Assembly (NCBI RefSeq): GCF_000335475.2
Contig: NZ_ANAH02000064.1
Coordinates: forward strand, 124,001-188,000
From: Cystobacter fuscus DSM 2262
GTDB lineage: Bacteria > Myxococcota > Myxococcia > Myxococcales > Myxococcaceae
DNA: 64,000 nt
Direction: 5' to 3'
Below, in pieces: positions 10,916 through 20,123 of the stretch (its first letter is position 1; the number at the start of each line of letters is the position of its first letter). The notes under the pieces were generated by a model, which ran no database searches, had not been told where the DNA came from, and worked only from the letters and a program-made list of their open reading frames with translations. The translations under genes and the position numbers were made by a program.

Positions 10916-12291
10916 CGGGCCTCCGTCAAGAATGCGTCCAGGCGTGCCTGGACGAGCTCGAATTCACGCAGAACCAGCGACAGCTCCGCCTGCCGCAACG
11001 CCGCGCCGCTCTGCACCAATTCCAAACTGCTCCCGCGGCCCACCTCGTAGGCACGCCGGGTGAGTTGATCCGTCCTCGCGGCCAGCTCCCGCGACGCGGC
11101 CGAGGTCTTCACCAACGACTCCGACACCCCCACGTTGCGCTTCGCCCGTGACACCTCCACCTCCACGTTGCGCCGCGTGCTCTCCAGCGTCTCCGCCGAC
11201 TGCTGCTCCACGCCCCGGCGCTCGCGCACGAGCCCACCCCGCAGGCCGCCCTCCCAGAGGGGCACGGACAGCACGGCGGCGAGGCTCCAGGTGGTCAGCG
11301 TCGCCGGTGCCGGATCGGACGTCGTGTAGCCGTTGAGGCTGCTGTTGAGCGTCAGGGTGGGGAGGTAGCCCGCGGTGGCCTGCTGCCTGCTGTCCCGGGC
11401 CGAGTGGAGCTGGGCACGCGCCGACTCCACGTCCGAGCGCTTGTCGGCGCTCTCCAGGGCGGCGCACTCACTGATCGCCTCATCCACCAGCCCCTGGAGC
11501 TGGAAGGTGGGCTCCACACCCACCTCCTGGGGAAGGCCGAGTGCGAGGCCGAGGGCCTCCCGGGTGCGGCGCAGCTGCTCGTCTCCGGAGATGAGGGCCT
11601 GCCGGGCGATCTCCACGTCCTGCTGCACGCGCACCACGTCGAGCTGGGTGCCCACGCCGAGCTGGAAGGAGCGCTCGGTAAGCGCCGCCCGCTCGAGGGC
11701 CCGGAGCAGGCCGACCCGGTTGAGCTCGGCCGAGCGCTCGGCGGCCACCGTGGCCACGAGTGAGCGGGCGAGCCCCAGGGTGAGGCGCCGCTGGACGTCC
11801 TTGAGGCTCTCCCGGGCGCTCGTCTCGGCGAACTGGGCCGAGTGCAGCCCGCGCCAGGCGCTCACGTCCACCAGGGACTGGGAGAGGGACGCCGTGGCGC
11901 TCGCCAGCGGCACCGTGGGGATGGGCTGGTTGCCCTGGGGGATGATGGGCGCGCCGGTGAGGCCCACGGCGAGGCCCGGGTGGAGCAGATCCGTCGAGAC
12001 GCCCGCGCTCAGGCGCGCGTTGGGCAAGAGCAGCGACAGGGACTGGCGCCAGCGGCCCTCGGCGCGCTGCACGTTGGCCTCGGCGGTCCTCAGGTCCGTG
12101 GAGCGCTCGCGCACCAGCGCCAGGGCCTCCTGCCACGTCGTCACCCTCCGGGGGGCGGGCTCCACCGGAGCCAGCATCGGATCATTCACCTGGGGTTGGA
12201 ACGGCGGGGGCGCGGCCGTCGGCTCCTGCGCCACCGCCAGGGGCGGGGCCGCGGTGAGCGCGAGGACGAGTAGGGCGAGACGGGAAGTCAT
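10903..12291 (-). CDS. TolC-family outer-membrane efflux protein
   Basis: This is a 462-residue outer-membrane factor of the TolC/OprM family. A signal peptide (MTSRLALLVLALTAAPPLAVAQ) fixes the start at 12291 rather than at the earlier in-frame ATG. Two long alpha-helical repeats contain the usual WREALALV, RSLSLLLPN and LPLWEGGLRGG-type segments at about 60-120 and 290-330. It forms the exit duct of the three-part efflux system. It is the first gene of the operon and sits divergent to marR, with both promoters crowded into 12374-12412. Confidence 0.9.
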   Translation of the reverse strand: MTSRLALLVLALTAAPPLAVAQEPTAAPPPFQPQVNDPMLAPVEPAPRRVTTWQEALALVRERSTDLRTAEANVQRAEGRWRQSLSLLLPNARLSAGVSTDLLHPGLAVGLTGAPIIPQGNQPIPTVPLASATASLSQSLVDVSAWRGLHSAQFAETSARESLKDVQRRLTLGLARSLVATVAAERSAELNRVGLLRALERAALTERSFQLGVGTQLDVVRVQQDVEIARQALISGDEQLRRTREALGLALGLPQEVGVEPTFQLQGLVDEAISECAALESADKRSDVESARAQLHSARDSRQQATAGYLPTLTLNSSLNGYTTSDPAPATLTTWSLAAVLSVPLWEGGLRGGLVRERRGVEQQSAETLESTRRNVEVEVSRAKRNVGVSESLVKTSAASRELAARTDQLTRRAYEVGRGSSLELVQSGAALRQAELSLVLREFELVQARLDAFLTEARCDW

Positions 12292-12373
12292 ACAGGGGAG
12301 GACACCCGGAGAGAAGTTGGACGCGGTGCGTGCCGTCCGGGTGCACCCCGGAAGAACCCGCGCGTTGCGGCGG

Positions 12374-12412
12374 TTGACAACTATTGTCGACCACAAGCAT
12401 TGTCTACGTCAA
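12374..12412. promoter_or_regulatory. Divergent promoter with two MarR-type operators
   Basis: Two inverted repeats of the same design lie 16 bases apart: GACAA-CTA-TTGTC (12376-12388) and ACAA-GCA-TTGT (12393-12403). A consensus -35 TTGACA (12374-12379) faces right and TTGACG (complement of 12407-12412) faces left. Each has only a modest -10 candidate inside the opposite palindrome (CATTGT at 12398-12403; GACAAT at 12388-12383 on the minus strand). A MarR dimer on either site would block both marR and the efflux operon. Confidence 0.7.
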
Positions 12413-12859
12413 ATGAGTCTCTGTGAGCAACTCGCATCTGTGCGCCGGGGCACGCACCGGCTGTTGGTCCGCCGCCTGAGTTCGCGGACGCGTCGGTCGT
12501 TGCACCAACTGGTGGCCCTCAAGGTCATCGCCCTGCGGGGGGTGCACACCCAGGCGCAGCTGGCGGAGCGGCTGCTCATCGACGCCCCCGCCGTGAGCCG
12601 GCTGGTGGATCGGCTTCAGGAGGACGGGCTGGTGACGCGCGAGGCGGGAGCGGATCGCCGCTGTGTTCGGCTCCAGGTGACCAACGCGTGCTGGCCGGAG
12701 GTGGAGGTGCTGGAGGACGAGGTGCGGCGCGTGGACGAGGAGGTGGCGAAGCACCTGACGGCCGAGGAGATGAGCGAGTTGAAGCGCCTGCTGGACAAGG
12801 TGCACGTGGCGCTCAGTCCTCCGAACACGGTCGTCAACGAGAAGCAGCTGGCGGAGTGA
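12413..12859 (+). CDS. MarR-family repressor of the divergent efflux operon
   Basis: This 148-residue winged-helix protein has the MarR signature at about 50-100: helix-turn-helix with QLAERLLIDAPAVSRLVDRL, then the wing GADRRCVRL. The ATG at 12413 lies about a helical turn after the second operator. There is no clear Shine-Dalgarno, so the mRNA leader may be very short. The frame remains open far upstream across the tolC antisense strand, which is not coding. Control of the RND operon is inferred from divergence plus the paired operators. Confidence 0.88.
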   Translation: MSLCEQLASVRRGTHRLLVRRLSSRTRRSLHQLVALKVIALRGVHTQAQLAERLLIDAPAVSRLVDRLQEDGLVTREAGADRRCVRLQVTNACWPEVEVLEDEVRRVDEEVAKHLTAEEMSELKRLLDKVHVALSPPNTVVNEKQLAE

Positions 12860-12920
12860 GTCGATTGAGGCCGCCCCCGGGTTCCCGCATCATGCGGGGA
12901 CACTCCGAGGAGGCCGCTCG

Positions 12921-13166
12921 ATGAAGACGCTGCTCGCCGTGCTCCCACTCGCCCTGTCCGCGCAGGTGCTCGCCCAGGGCGCGGAGCAGACGGCCCCGAC
13001 GCTCCCGGCGGAGAGCCCTCGGCGCACGGTCATCGAGTTCGAGGATGAGGCGCTGGACCTCGAGCCGACCGAGCTCCGGCGCGGGTGCGTCCCGAGATGG
13101 AGCCCCGTGGTTCGGGTCCGCGAGAATTTCGACGACAAGGTGATGCAGTCGGCGGACGAGATGTAG
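12921..13166 (+). CDS. Small secreted protein, CglF-like
   Basis: This 81-residue protein has a clear signal peptide (MKTLLAVLPLALSAQVLAQG). The mature part of about 60 residues contains RRTVIEFEDEALDLE and ends VRENFDDKVMQSADEM. The pattern of a 'TVIDF.D' strand and a closing 'L.R.NF...M..SADE' resembles CglF-type adventurous gliding motility proteins of Myxococcus, as I remember them. The assignment is tentative. It starts 61 bases after marR and ends four bases before the convergent dehydrogenase stop codon. A ribosome binding site AGGAGG lies in 12908-12913. Confidence 0.6.
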   Translation: MKTLLAVLPLALSAQVLAQGAEQTAPTLPAESPRRTVIEFEDEALDLEPTELRRGCVPRWSPVVRVRENFDDKVMQSADEM

Positions 13167-13170
13167 CCCG

Positions 13171-14139
13171 TCAGTAGCCCGCCGCCTTGTCGACGACGTT
13201 CAGCAGCGGCTCGCCCTTCTCGAAGCGCTCGAGGTTCTTCAGGAAGAGCACCACGGCGTCCTCGCGCCAGGTGGGCGTTTGATCGGCGCAGTGCGGTGAG
13301 AGCAGGACGTTGTCGAGCCGCCAGAAGGCATGTCCCGCCGGCAGCGGCTCGGTCTCGAAGACATCCAGCGCGGCCCCGCGCAGGCGTCCTTCTTCCAGGG
13401 CCTTCACCAGCGCCGGCTCGTCCACGGTGCTCCCGCGGCCGATGTTGATGAGCACGGCGCCCGGCTTCATGGCGCGCAGCTCCGGCTCGCCCATCAGCCG
13501 ATGCGTTCCGGACGTGTGGGGCAGGGCGAGCAGCAGGTAGTCCGAGGCGGCGATCATCTCGTGCCCGCGCTCGAGGGGGAACAGCTCGTCCACGAGCGTG
13601 TCCCCCGCGCTGCGCGACGGCTGGCGCCGACAGGCCAGGACGCGCATGCCGAAGGGCCTGGCCCGTTCCGCCACCGCGCGGCCGATGTCCCCATACCCGA
13701 GGATGCCCAGGGTCTGTCCGCGCAGCTCCACGGGCGAGAACTGTTCCCAGCGCGCCTCGCGCTGCTGGCGCACCAGGCGGCGCAAGTCCTTGGCGAAGAA
13801 CAACATCGCGGCCAGGGCGAACTCGCCGAGCGAACCGCTGTAGACGCCCTTGGAGTTGGTGAGGGGGAGGGGACTCTGGATGAGTTCCTCGAAGAGGAGG
13901 TTCTCCACCCCCGCGGAGAGCGCGTGGATCCACCGCAGGGAGCGGGCCCGTGGCAGCAGCGCGCGCAGCACCTCCTTCTTCTGCGCGCCCAACAGCAACA
14001 CCTGGGCCTGCTCGATGGCCGGGGCCAGGTGCTCCTCGGAGAGGCCGACGGTGAGGCGCAGGCCCGGCGCCAACCGCCGCAGGGCGGACACGGCGGGGGA
14101 CGAGGGATCCGCGAGGACCAGCAGATGTTCGACGTTCAT
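13171..14139 (-). CDS. D-2-hydroxyacid dehydrogenase (NAD-dependent)
   Basis: This 322-residue member of the GyaR/SerA/LdhA superfamily interconverts 2-hydroxy and 2-oxo acids with NAD(P)(H). Visible are the Rossmann motif GILGYGDIGRAVAERA at about 145-160, the substrate-binding Arg in NIGRGSTVDE, the Glu in DVFETEPLP and the catalytic His in SPHCADQT. Length is normal. It is a single gene convergent with the CglF-like gene and divergent from the large kinase. The 158-base divergent gap shows no recognisable operator. Confidence 0.9.
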   Translation of the reverse strand: MNVEHLLVLADPSSPAVSALRRLAPGLRLTVGLSEEHLAPAIEQAQVLLLGAQKKEVLRALLPRARSLRWIHALSAGVENLLFEELIQSPLPLTNSKGVYSGSLGEFALAAMLFFAKDLRRLVRQQREARWEQFSPVELRGQTLGILGYGDIGRAVAERARPFGMRVLACRRQPSRSAGDTLVDELFPLERGHEMIAASDYLLLALPHTSGTHRLMGEPELRAMKPGAVLINIGRGSTVDEPALVKALEEGRLRGAALDVFETEPLPAGHAFWRLDNVLLSPHCADQTPTWREDAVVLFLKNLERFEKGEPLLNVVDKAAGY

Positions 14140-14297
14140 GGGGCCGCCGACCCTATCAGTCCCATGCCGACTCGCCTGGGCGCCCGTGGACCTGCCTTCG
14201 CCAGAGGCATGCTGGTCCGTGGGCCAGTGGACCCCTACCTTCTACTCATCGGGGCTCTGGCCTCGACGGGAGGGGGCAAGCCGATTGGGGGTAGGGC

Positions 14298-17200
14298 ATG
14301 GCTGATGGGACCCCGGACAGCACCGACAATCCCTCTTCGAGTCCGGTGCCAGGAAGCCAGACCGCCGGGCTGGATGATTCCGAGTTCGATGATTCCCTCC
14401 TGCGGGCCGTGGCCGAGGGCCCCGGCTTCTTCCGCAAGCCAGCCATCGGGGAACGGCTGGGCGGCTCGGATGGGCGGCGCTTCGAGATCCTCGGAGAGCT
14501 GGGGCAGGGGGGCATGGGGCAGGTATTCCGCGCGCGCGACGCGGAGCTGCAGCGCGTGGTGGCCCTCAAGTTCTTCCGGCCCCGGGCGGAGGCCGGAACC
14601 GATGGTTCCTCCCTGGAGCTGTTGCGGCAGGAGTCACGGGCCATCGCGCGGCTGGATCACGAGAACATCATCCGGGTCTTCGACGTGGCCGAATGGGTGG
14701 GCGCCTCGTGGGAGCCCCGGATTCCCTTCCTCATCATGGAGTGCTTGGAGGGCGAATCGCTCGCGTCCCTGTTGCGGCGGGATCGGCGGCCAGGCGTGCG
14801 GCGTGCCCTGGAGGTGATGGAGGGGGTGGCGGCCGGTCTGGCGCACGCGCACGAGCGCCACATCCTCCACCGCGACCTCAAGCCGAGCAATGTCTTCATC
14901 AGTCCCCAGGGGCGCGTGAAGCTGTTCGACTTCGGGCTCGCCTGGTCTCGTCTCGCCGACGACGCCGCCTCGGCCTTCCTGCCCATGGCCGGGACGCCCG
15001 CCTATATGTCCCCCGAGCAGTGGCGGGGCGGCGCGCAGGACGCGCGCAGTGATCTCTGGTCCGCGGGTATCCTGCTGTACGAGATGCTGTGTGGAGATCT
15101 GCCCTATCCGTACGAGGGGTTGGATGTGCTGCGCGAGCACGTCACCTCGCCCGAGCCGGTGCCCTTGGTGCGCACCCGATGTCCGGAGGTGCCCGAGGAA
15201 GTGGAGGCCCTGCTGGCCTCGCTCCTGGCGAAGGCGCCCGAGGCGCGTCTGCCCTCCGCCCATCAACTCCTGGCGCGGCTGCGCCAACTGCAGGAGGGCC
15301 TGGGTCCCTGGCGCGAGGAACCCCGGGCGGTGGTGCCGCAGCGCCGGGCGGTGACGCTGATGTCCTGCCTCCTGGTGGGCGCGCAGGGGGGGGCCGAGAC
15401 GTCCGATCCCGAGGATCTGAGCGAGCTGGAGGCCACCTTCCACAAGCGCTGCTCGGAGATCACCCAGGCACATGGGGGCTCCATCACGAGCTGCATGGGG
15501 GAGGAAGTGCTGGCCTGCTTCGGCTACCCGGTGGCCCACGAGGAGGACGCCGAGCACGCCGTGGCGGCGGCGCTCGAACTCTCCGCGAACGGGCTCACCC
15601 TCCAGGTGGGCCTGCATACGGAGACGGTGGTGTTGGATGACAGTCTTCCGCAGCTTCATGGCCGCGCGCCCACCATCCAGGGCGAGGCGCCCCGTATCGC
15701 CGCGTGGCTCGCCCGGCAGGCCCGCCCCGGCACCGTCGTCCTCAGCCCGGCCACGCATGCCCTGGTGCGACCGGCCTTCGACGCTTCTCCCCTCGGCGAG
15801 CGCTCCTTCGAGGGGTTTTCCAAGGCGCGCTCGATGCCGCTGTGGCGGGTGGTGCGCGCGCGAGAGACGGTGTTCCGCTTCGATCGCACGTTGGCCGCCG
15901 GGGCGCTCACCCCCCTGGTGGGCCGCGAGGAGGAGCTGCGTCGGCTGCTCGGCTTCTGGAAGGAGGCCCAGGAAGGCCGAGGCTCCTTCGTGCTGCTCTC
16001 GGGTGAGGCGGGCCTCGGCAAGTCCCGGCTCCTCCAGGAGATGCGCCAGCGAATACCGCCGTCCTCGTGCACCCTGCTGCGTTGCCAATGCTGGAGCCAA
16101 TTCACCCAGAGCGCCTTCCACCCCATCATCGAGATGATGCAGGGGTTGCTCAGGCTGGCGCCGGAGGGCTCGCCCCAGGACAACCGCCGCGAGCTGGACG
16201 CGCGCCTGACGGAGTGGGGCCTGGAAGAGGAGCAGCGCGAGCTTCTCGCCGCCTTCCTCTCGCTCCCCTCGGGGGGCGCCGCTCCACGCTTCCCCCTGTC
16301 GCCGGAGCAGCGAAAGGAGCGCACCCGCGAGGCGCTCACGGCGCTGCTGCTCCACCTGTCCCGCGCGCGGCCCGTGCTCCTCCTGGTGGAGGACCTGCAC
16401 TGGGCGGATCCCTCCACCCGGGATCTGCTCGACACGGTGCTCGGCCGGGTGGGGCACGCGCGGATGCTCGTCGTCGCGAGCACCCGCGACGCGGACGGCC
16501 CCCGTCTTCAGACCGAGCGGCTGTCCTTCCACCACCTGGCGTTGAATCGGCTGCCAGCGCCCCTCACGGCCCGTCTGGTGCGCGAGGCGGCGGGCACGGC
16601 GCTGCCGGAGGAGACGGTCCGACTGCTGGTGGAGAGGACGGAGGGAGTGCCCCTCTTCGTGGAGGAGCTGACACGTCAGGTGGCCGCCGGCGGCAGCGTG
16701 CCCGCCCTGCCCCTCACCCTGCATGGGTTGTTGCTGGCCCGGCTGGATGCGCTGCCGGTGCGACTCAAGACCCTGGCCCAACTGTGCGCCGTGGTGGGCC
16801 GCGGCTTCACCCGGACGTTGATGACGTCGCTGACCCGGCGCGAGCCGTCCTCGTTGCGCGACGACCTGGATGCGCTGGTGGCCTCGGGTGTGCTCCAGCG
16901 GAGTGAAGACGTGGAGGAGGGCGTCGCCTACCAGTTCCGCCATGCCCTCTTCCAGGAGGCCGCCTACCAATCCCTTCCCCGGGGCCCCCGGCGTCACCAC
17001 CACCGGCGGATCGCCCAGGCCCTGGAAGAGCAGTTCCCCAAGGTGGTGCAGACCCAACCGGAGTTGCTCGCCCACCACTACACCGAGGCCGGGGTTCCCA
17101 CGCGGGCCATCGTCCACTGGCGGAGCGCCGGGATGCGCGCCCTGCTGCGTTCGGCGAACCAGGAGGCCGTGAACCACCTGCACCAGGCGCTCACGCTGCT

Positions 17201-18320
17201 CGGCACCCAACCCGACACGCCTCAACGCACCCAGCAGGAGCTGCAGTTGCTCACCGCCTTGTGCATTCCACTGACCCAGGTGCGCGGCTTGAGCGCCCCC
17301 GAGGTGAAGCGCACCTACGCCCGGGTGCGCGAGCTGTTCCCCCTCGTGGGCGACGCGCTGCCAACCCTGGAGGTGTCCTACTGGGGGCCGTTCTCCTATT
17401 CCTACTGCCGCGCCGAGTACCGTGAGGCCTACGCCCTGGGCGAACTGCTCGTGGCGGTGGGCTCCCGCCAGCGGCACCAGGAATTACTCGTCCTGGGCTA
17501 CCGCATGATGGCCACCATGCTCTTCACCTGGGGGCGGATGCGCGAGGCGCTCGACCGCGCGGAGCGCGCCGTGGCGTGCTCGGACTTTCCCCTGGCGGAG
17601 CACATGCGGTTGGCCGTGCGCCACTGGTTGAATCCCACGGCGGTGGCGCTCGCCCACGGCGCCGTCATTCAATCGGTGCTCGGCCAGCACGAGGAAGCCC
17701 TGCGCTGGGGCAGGGACGCGCTTTCGCTCGCCGAGCGCATCGGTCATCCCCTGACGCGTGCCTATGTGCTCCTCTACTCCGCGGTGGCCTGTCAGATGCG
17801 TGGCGATGCGCGGGGGACCCTCGCGCTGGCCGAGGCCTGTCTCGAGATCGCGCACGAGCACCGGGTGCGCCTGCTGGTGGAATGGGTGATGCAGATCGGC
17901 CTGCTGCGTGCCTGGGCGCTCTCCGAGCTGGGCTTTCCCGAGGGGAGCCTGGCGCAGATGCGCCTGGGGTTGAGCCGGTGGCGCCTCGTGGGCATGCACT
18001 CGGCGATGCCCTACTTCGTGGGCCTGCTGGCGCAGGTGCACTTGCGGCGGGGGCGGCCCCAGGAAGCCCTGCGCGCGGTGAACGCGGCCCTGCGGTGGGT
18101 GGAGTCGGAGGGCGAGCACTTCTACGAGGCGGAGGTGTACCGCGTCGGCGCCCAGGCGTGGCGGGCGCTGGGCGAGGAGGAGCGGGCACGCGAATTCCTC
18201 CAGCGGGCCGTGCACATCGCGCGGGAACAGGGCGCCGGGCTGTTCGAGCAGCGCGCCCTGCGGCTCCTGGAGTCACACGAGGCGGAGCCCGAGGAGGCGG
18301 CGCGGCACGTCCACGAATGA
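14298..18320 (+). CDS. Ser/Thr protein kinase fused to cyclase-like, AAA ATPase and TPR-like regions
   Basis: This 1340-residue cytoplasmic regulator starts with a Hanks kinase at about 61-330: glycine loop GELGQGGMGQVF, Lys 91, catalytic loop HRDLKPSN at 191-198, DFG at 211-213 and SPE after the activation loop. A class III nucleotide-cyclase-like domain follows at about 348-520 (VTLMSCLLVGA, then EEDAEHAVAAALELS), without the canonical metal Asp pair, so it is probably a degenerate sensor. An AAA/STAND ATPase comes next, with Walker A GEAGLGKS at about 569-576 and Walker B LLLVEDLHW near 694. A long helical repeat C-terminus follows. It probably phosphorylates targets in response to a signal read by the STAND and repeat parts. 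Confidence 0.9.
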   Translation: MADGTPDSTDNPSSSPVPGSQTAGLDDSEFDDSLLRAVAEGPGFFRKPAIGERLGGSDGRRFEILGELGQGGMGQVFRARDAELQRVVALKFFRPRAEAGTDGSSLELLRQESRAIARLDHENIIRVFDVAEWVGASWEPRIPFLIMECLEGESLASLLRRDRRPGVRRALEVMEGVAAGLAHAHERHILHRDLKPSNVFISPQGRVKLFDFGLAWSRLADDAASAFLPMAGTPAYMSPEQWRGGAQDARSDLWSAGILLYEMLCGDLPYPYEGLDVLREHVTSPEPVPLVRTRCPEVPEEVEALLASLLAKAPEARLPSAHQLLARLRQLQEGLGPWREEPRAVVPQRRAVTLMSCLLVGAQGGAETSDPEDLSELEATFHKRCSEITQAHGGSITSCMGEEVLACFGYPVAHEEDAEHAVAAALELSANGLTLQVGLHTETVVLDDSLPQLHGRAPTIQGEAPRIAAWLARQARPGTVVLSPATHALVRPAFDASPLGERSFEGFSKARSMPLWRVVRARETVFRFDRTLAAGALTPLVGREEELRRLLGFWKEAQEGRGSFVLLSGEAGLGKSRLLQEMRQRIPPSSCTLLRCQCWSQFTQSAFHPIIEMMQGLLRLAPEGSPQDNRRELDARLTEWGLEEEQRELLAAFLSLPSGGAAPRFPLSPEQRKERTREALTALLLHLSRARPVLLLVEDLHWADPSTRDLLDTVLGRVGHARMLVVASTRDADGPRLQTERLSFHHLALNRLPAPLTARLVREAAGTALPEETVRLLVERTEGVPLFVEELTRQVAAGGSVPALPLTLHGLLLARLDALPVRLKTLAQLCAVVGRGFTRTLMTSLTRREPSSLRDDLDALVASGVLQRSEDVEEGVAYQFRHALFQEAAYQSLPRGPRRHHHRRIAQALEEQFPKVVQTQPELLAHHYTEAGVPTRAIVHWRSAGMRALLRSANQEAVNHLHQALTLLGTQPDTPQRTQQELQLLTALCIPLTQVRGLSAPEVKRTYARVRELFPLVGDALPTLEVSYWGPFSYSYCRAEYREAYALGELLVAVGSRQRHQELLVLGYRMMATMLFTWGRMREALDRAERAVACSDFPLAEHMRLAVRHWLNPTAVALAHGAVIQSVLGQHEEALRWGRDALSLAERIGHPLTRAYVLLYSAVACQMRGDARGTLALAEACLEIAHEHRVRLLVEWVMQIGLLRAWALSELGFPEGSLAQMRLGLSRWRLVGMHSAMPYFVGLLAQVHLRRGRPQEALRAVNAALRWVESEGEHFYEAEVYRVGAQAWRALGEEERAREFLQRAVHIAREQGAGLFEQRALRLLESHEAEPEEAARHVHE

Positions 18321-18356
18321 GCCGCGGTCCCCTCGCCGGGCGCCGCCTTCCTTCAG

Positions 18357-20123
18357 TCAGTGGAGGGCCATTGGCTCCGCGTGTCCGGGGACGCGGGAGC
18401 GGGTGGGGTGGCGCGAGTGCTCGATGAGGTGCTCGGCGAAACGATCGGCGAGCGCCGCGATGGTGAGGCTCGGGTTGACGCCCGTGGGGCCCGGTAGCAC
18501 CGAACCATCCGCCACGTAGAGGCCGGGGTGGTTGAAGACCTCGCCATGGGAGTCCACCACGCCGTCGGCCACGGAGCGGCCCATGGGGCAGCCCCCGAGC
18601 GGGTGCGCGACGATGATGCGGCTGAGGTAGCTGAGCGGATTCTGGATGAACCTTCCCCCGAGCACGCGGGCCACCCGGGCCATGGTCCGCTGCACGCGCT
18701 GGAAGTAGGCCGACGAGCCGCGCATCTTCCAGTCCACCGTCAGCATGTCCTCCTCGTTGAGGGACATGCGTCCGGTGGGCAGATCCCGGCCCATGGCGAG
18801 CAGCGGCAGTGAACTGGAAGAGCCCACGCAGTCGCCGATCGCATCGGCGATCTCCGCGCTCACGTCGGTGTCCTTGTTCAAGCCGAGCCAACCCTGGGCG
18901 AGCCGGAGCCCCAGCCGGGCGAGGCGGTGCGTGAGGGCGGCCTGGTTGAGTCCCTCGTGGAGCCAGTTGACGAACTCCGGGTAGCCCGCGTCCTGGATGT
19001 AGAAGCCACGGCCGGTGCCCCCTTGGGACGCGTCGCGAATGCGCAGGCTGCTGGTGATGACCGGGCCATGGCCCCCATCGAGCAGGCGGGGCTCGTATCC
19101 CCGGTTGCCCTTCTGGACGCACTTGGAGACGAAGGACACCATGTCTCCATTGCCGCTGAACTGCGTGCCGAGCCGGGTGCTGAGCCCCGGCAGCGCCGCC
19201 TGGCCCTTGAGCAGCAGAAACGTGGTGCCGAAGGTGCCCGCCGACAGCACGAGCTTGTCCGCGGTGATGATCCTGCCTGGCTGGTCGGACAGGGGCACCT
19301 GGGGAGGATCGCCCTCCCGGGCCTGGGAATGGTCCAGGTACTCGACGGCATAGCCATCGCGCTCATGCCAGAAGGAGCGCACCTCGCAGCGCGCGCGCAG
19401 CTCCGCCCCGGCCCGTTTGGCGGCCGACAGGTACGTGTAGTCGAGCGTGTTCTTGCTGCCGTAGTTGCAGCCGATGTCGCACTCGCCGCACAGCCGGCAC
19501 GTCAGGCGGGTGCGCCCGTGCAGGTTGCCCTGGGGCTCGTGGATGGGCTCGCCTGGAACGGGGGGCTGTCCGGGGTTGCCGAACGTCACCGCCAGGGGTG
19601 GCAACTCCCAGTCGTTCTTGAGCCCCATGCGCTCGGCGGCGAGCTTCATCGCGATCGTCTTGGCGGTGTGGCGGTAGGGCTCCTGAGCGAACGGGTAGCG
19701 CTGGGCGCCGAGCATCTTCTCCACGGCGTCGTAATGCGACTCCAACTCCTCGCGGTTGACGGGCCAGTACTCGTAGCCCCCGTGGCGGGGAGACTCGCGC
19801 ACGAAGGTCTTCTCGTCCTTGCGCAGCAGCACGTTGGCGTAGATGAGCGAGCCCCCGCCGAGCCCGCTCGACACCACGCCCGCGAGCCCGGGAAAGGACC
19901 AGATGTTGAAGAGCCCATGCAGCCCCTGGTGGGGATCCCAGAAGTTGCGGCGCATGCCATAGGGGCTGCGCGGGAACGAGCCGGGGGGATAGGCCTTGCC
20001 TCGCTCCAGGAGACAGACACTCAGGCCCGCCTCGGCCAGACGCCAGGCCATCACCGAGCCGCCAAAGCCAGACCCCACGATGATGACATCGAAATGTTCT
20101 CGTCGTTGTTGTCTTGGACTCAT
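18357..20123 (-). CDS. GMC-family oxidoreductase, cholesterol-oxidase type
   Basis: This 588-residue FAD enzyme has the N-terminal dinucleotide motif VIIVGSGFGGSVMA at about 12-25 and a Cys-rich motif CRLCGECDIGCNYG in the middle that is typical of the cholesterol oxidase/ChoD branch. The C-terminal catalytic block (VAHPLGGCPMG ... VADGSVLPGPTGVNPSLT) holds the active-site His and Asn. It is expected to oxidise a sterol or other bulky alcohol. The start overlaps the upstream stop as ATGA, so translation is coupled. It is the third gene of an operon with an unnamed-domain protein and an alpha/beta hydrolase. Confidence 0.88.
   Translation of the reverse strand: MSPRQQRREHFDVIIVGSGFGGSVMAWRLAEAGLSVCLLERGKAYPPGSFPRSPYGMRRNFWDPHQGLHGLFNIWSFPGLAGVVSSGLGGGSLIYANVLLRKDEKTFVRESPRHGGYEYWPVNREELESHYDAVEKMLGAQRYPFAQEPYRHTAKTIAMKLAAERMGLKNDWELPPLAVTFGNPGQPPVPGEPIHEPQGNLHGRTRLTCRLCGECDIGCNYGSKNTLDYTYLSAAKRAGAELRARCEVRSFWHERDGYAVEYLDHSQAREGDPPQVPLSDQPGRIITADKLVLSAGTFGTTFLLLKGQAALPGLSTRLGTQFSGNGDMVSFVSKCVQKGNRGYEPRLLDGGHGPVITSSLRIRDASQGGTGRGFYIQDAGYPEFVNWLHEGLNQAALTHRLARLGLRLAQGWLGLNKDTDVSAEIADAIGDCVGSSSSLPLLAMGRDLPTGRMSLNEEDMLTVDWKMRGSSAYFQRVQRTMARVARVLGGRFIQNPLSYLSRIIVAHPLGGCPMGRSVADGVVDSHGEVFNHPGLYVADGSVLPGPTGVNPSLTIAALADRFAEHLIEHSRHPTRSRVPGHAEPMALH

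Noticed and set aside
11375-12412. Upstream extension of the MarR frame at 12413
   Set aside because: It overlaps tolC antisense and has Arg/Ser-rich low complexity; MarR homology starts only at 12413.
14634-17477. Long minus-strand open frame opposite the kinase fusion
   Set aside because: Low-complexity composition, no start context. The plus strand carries kinase and ATPase motifs.
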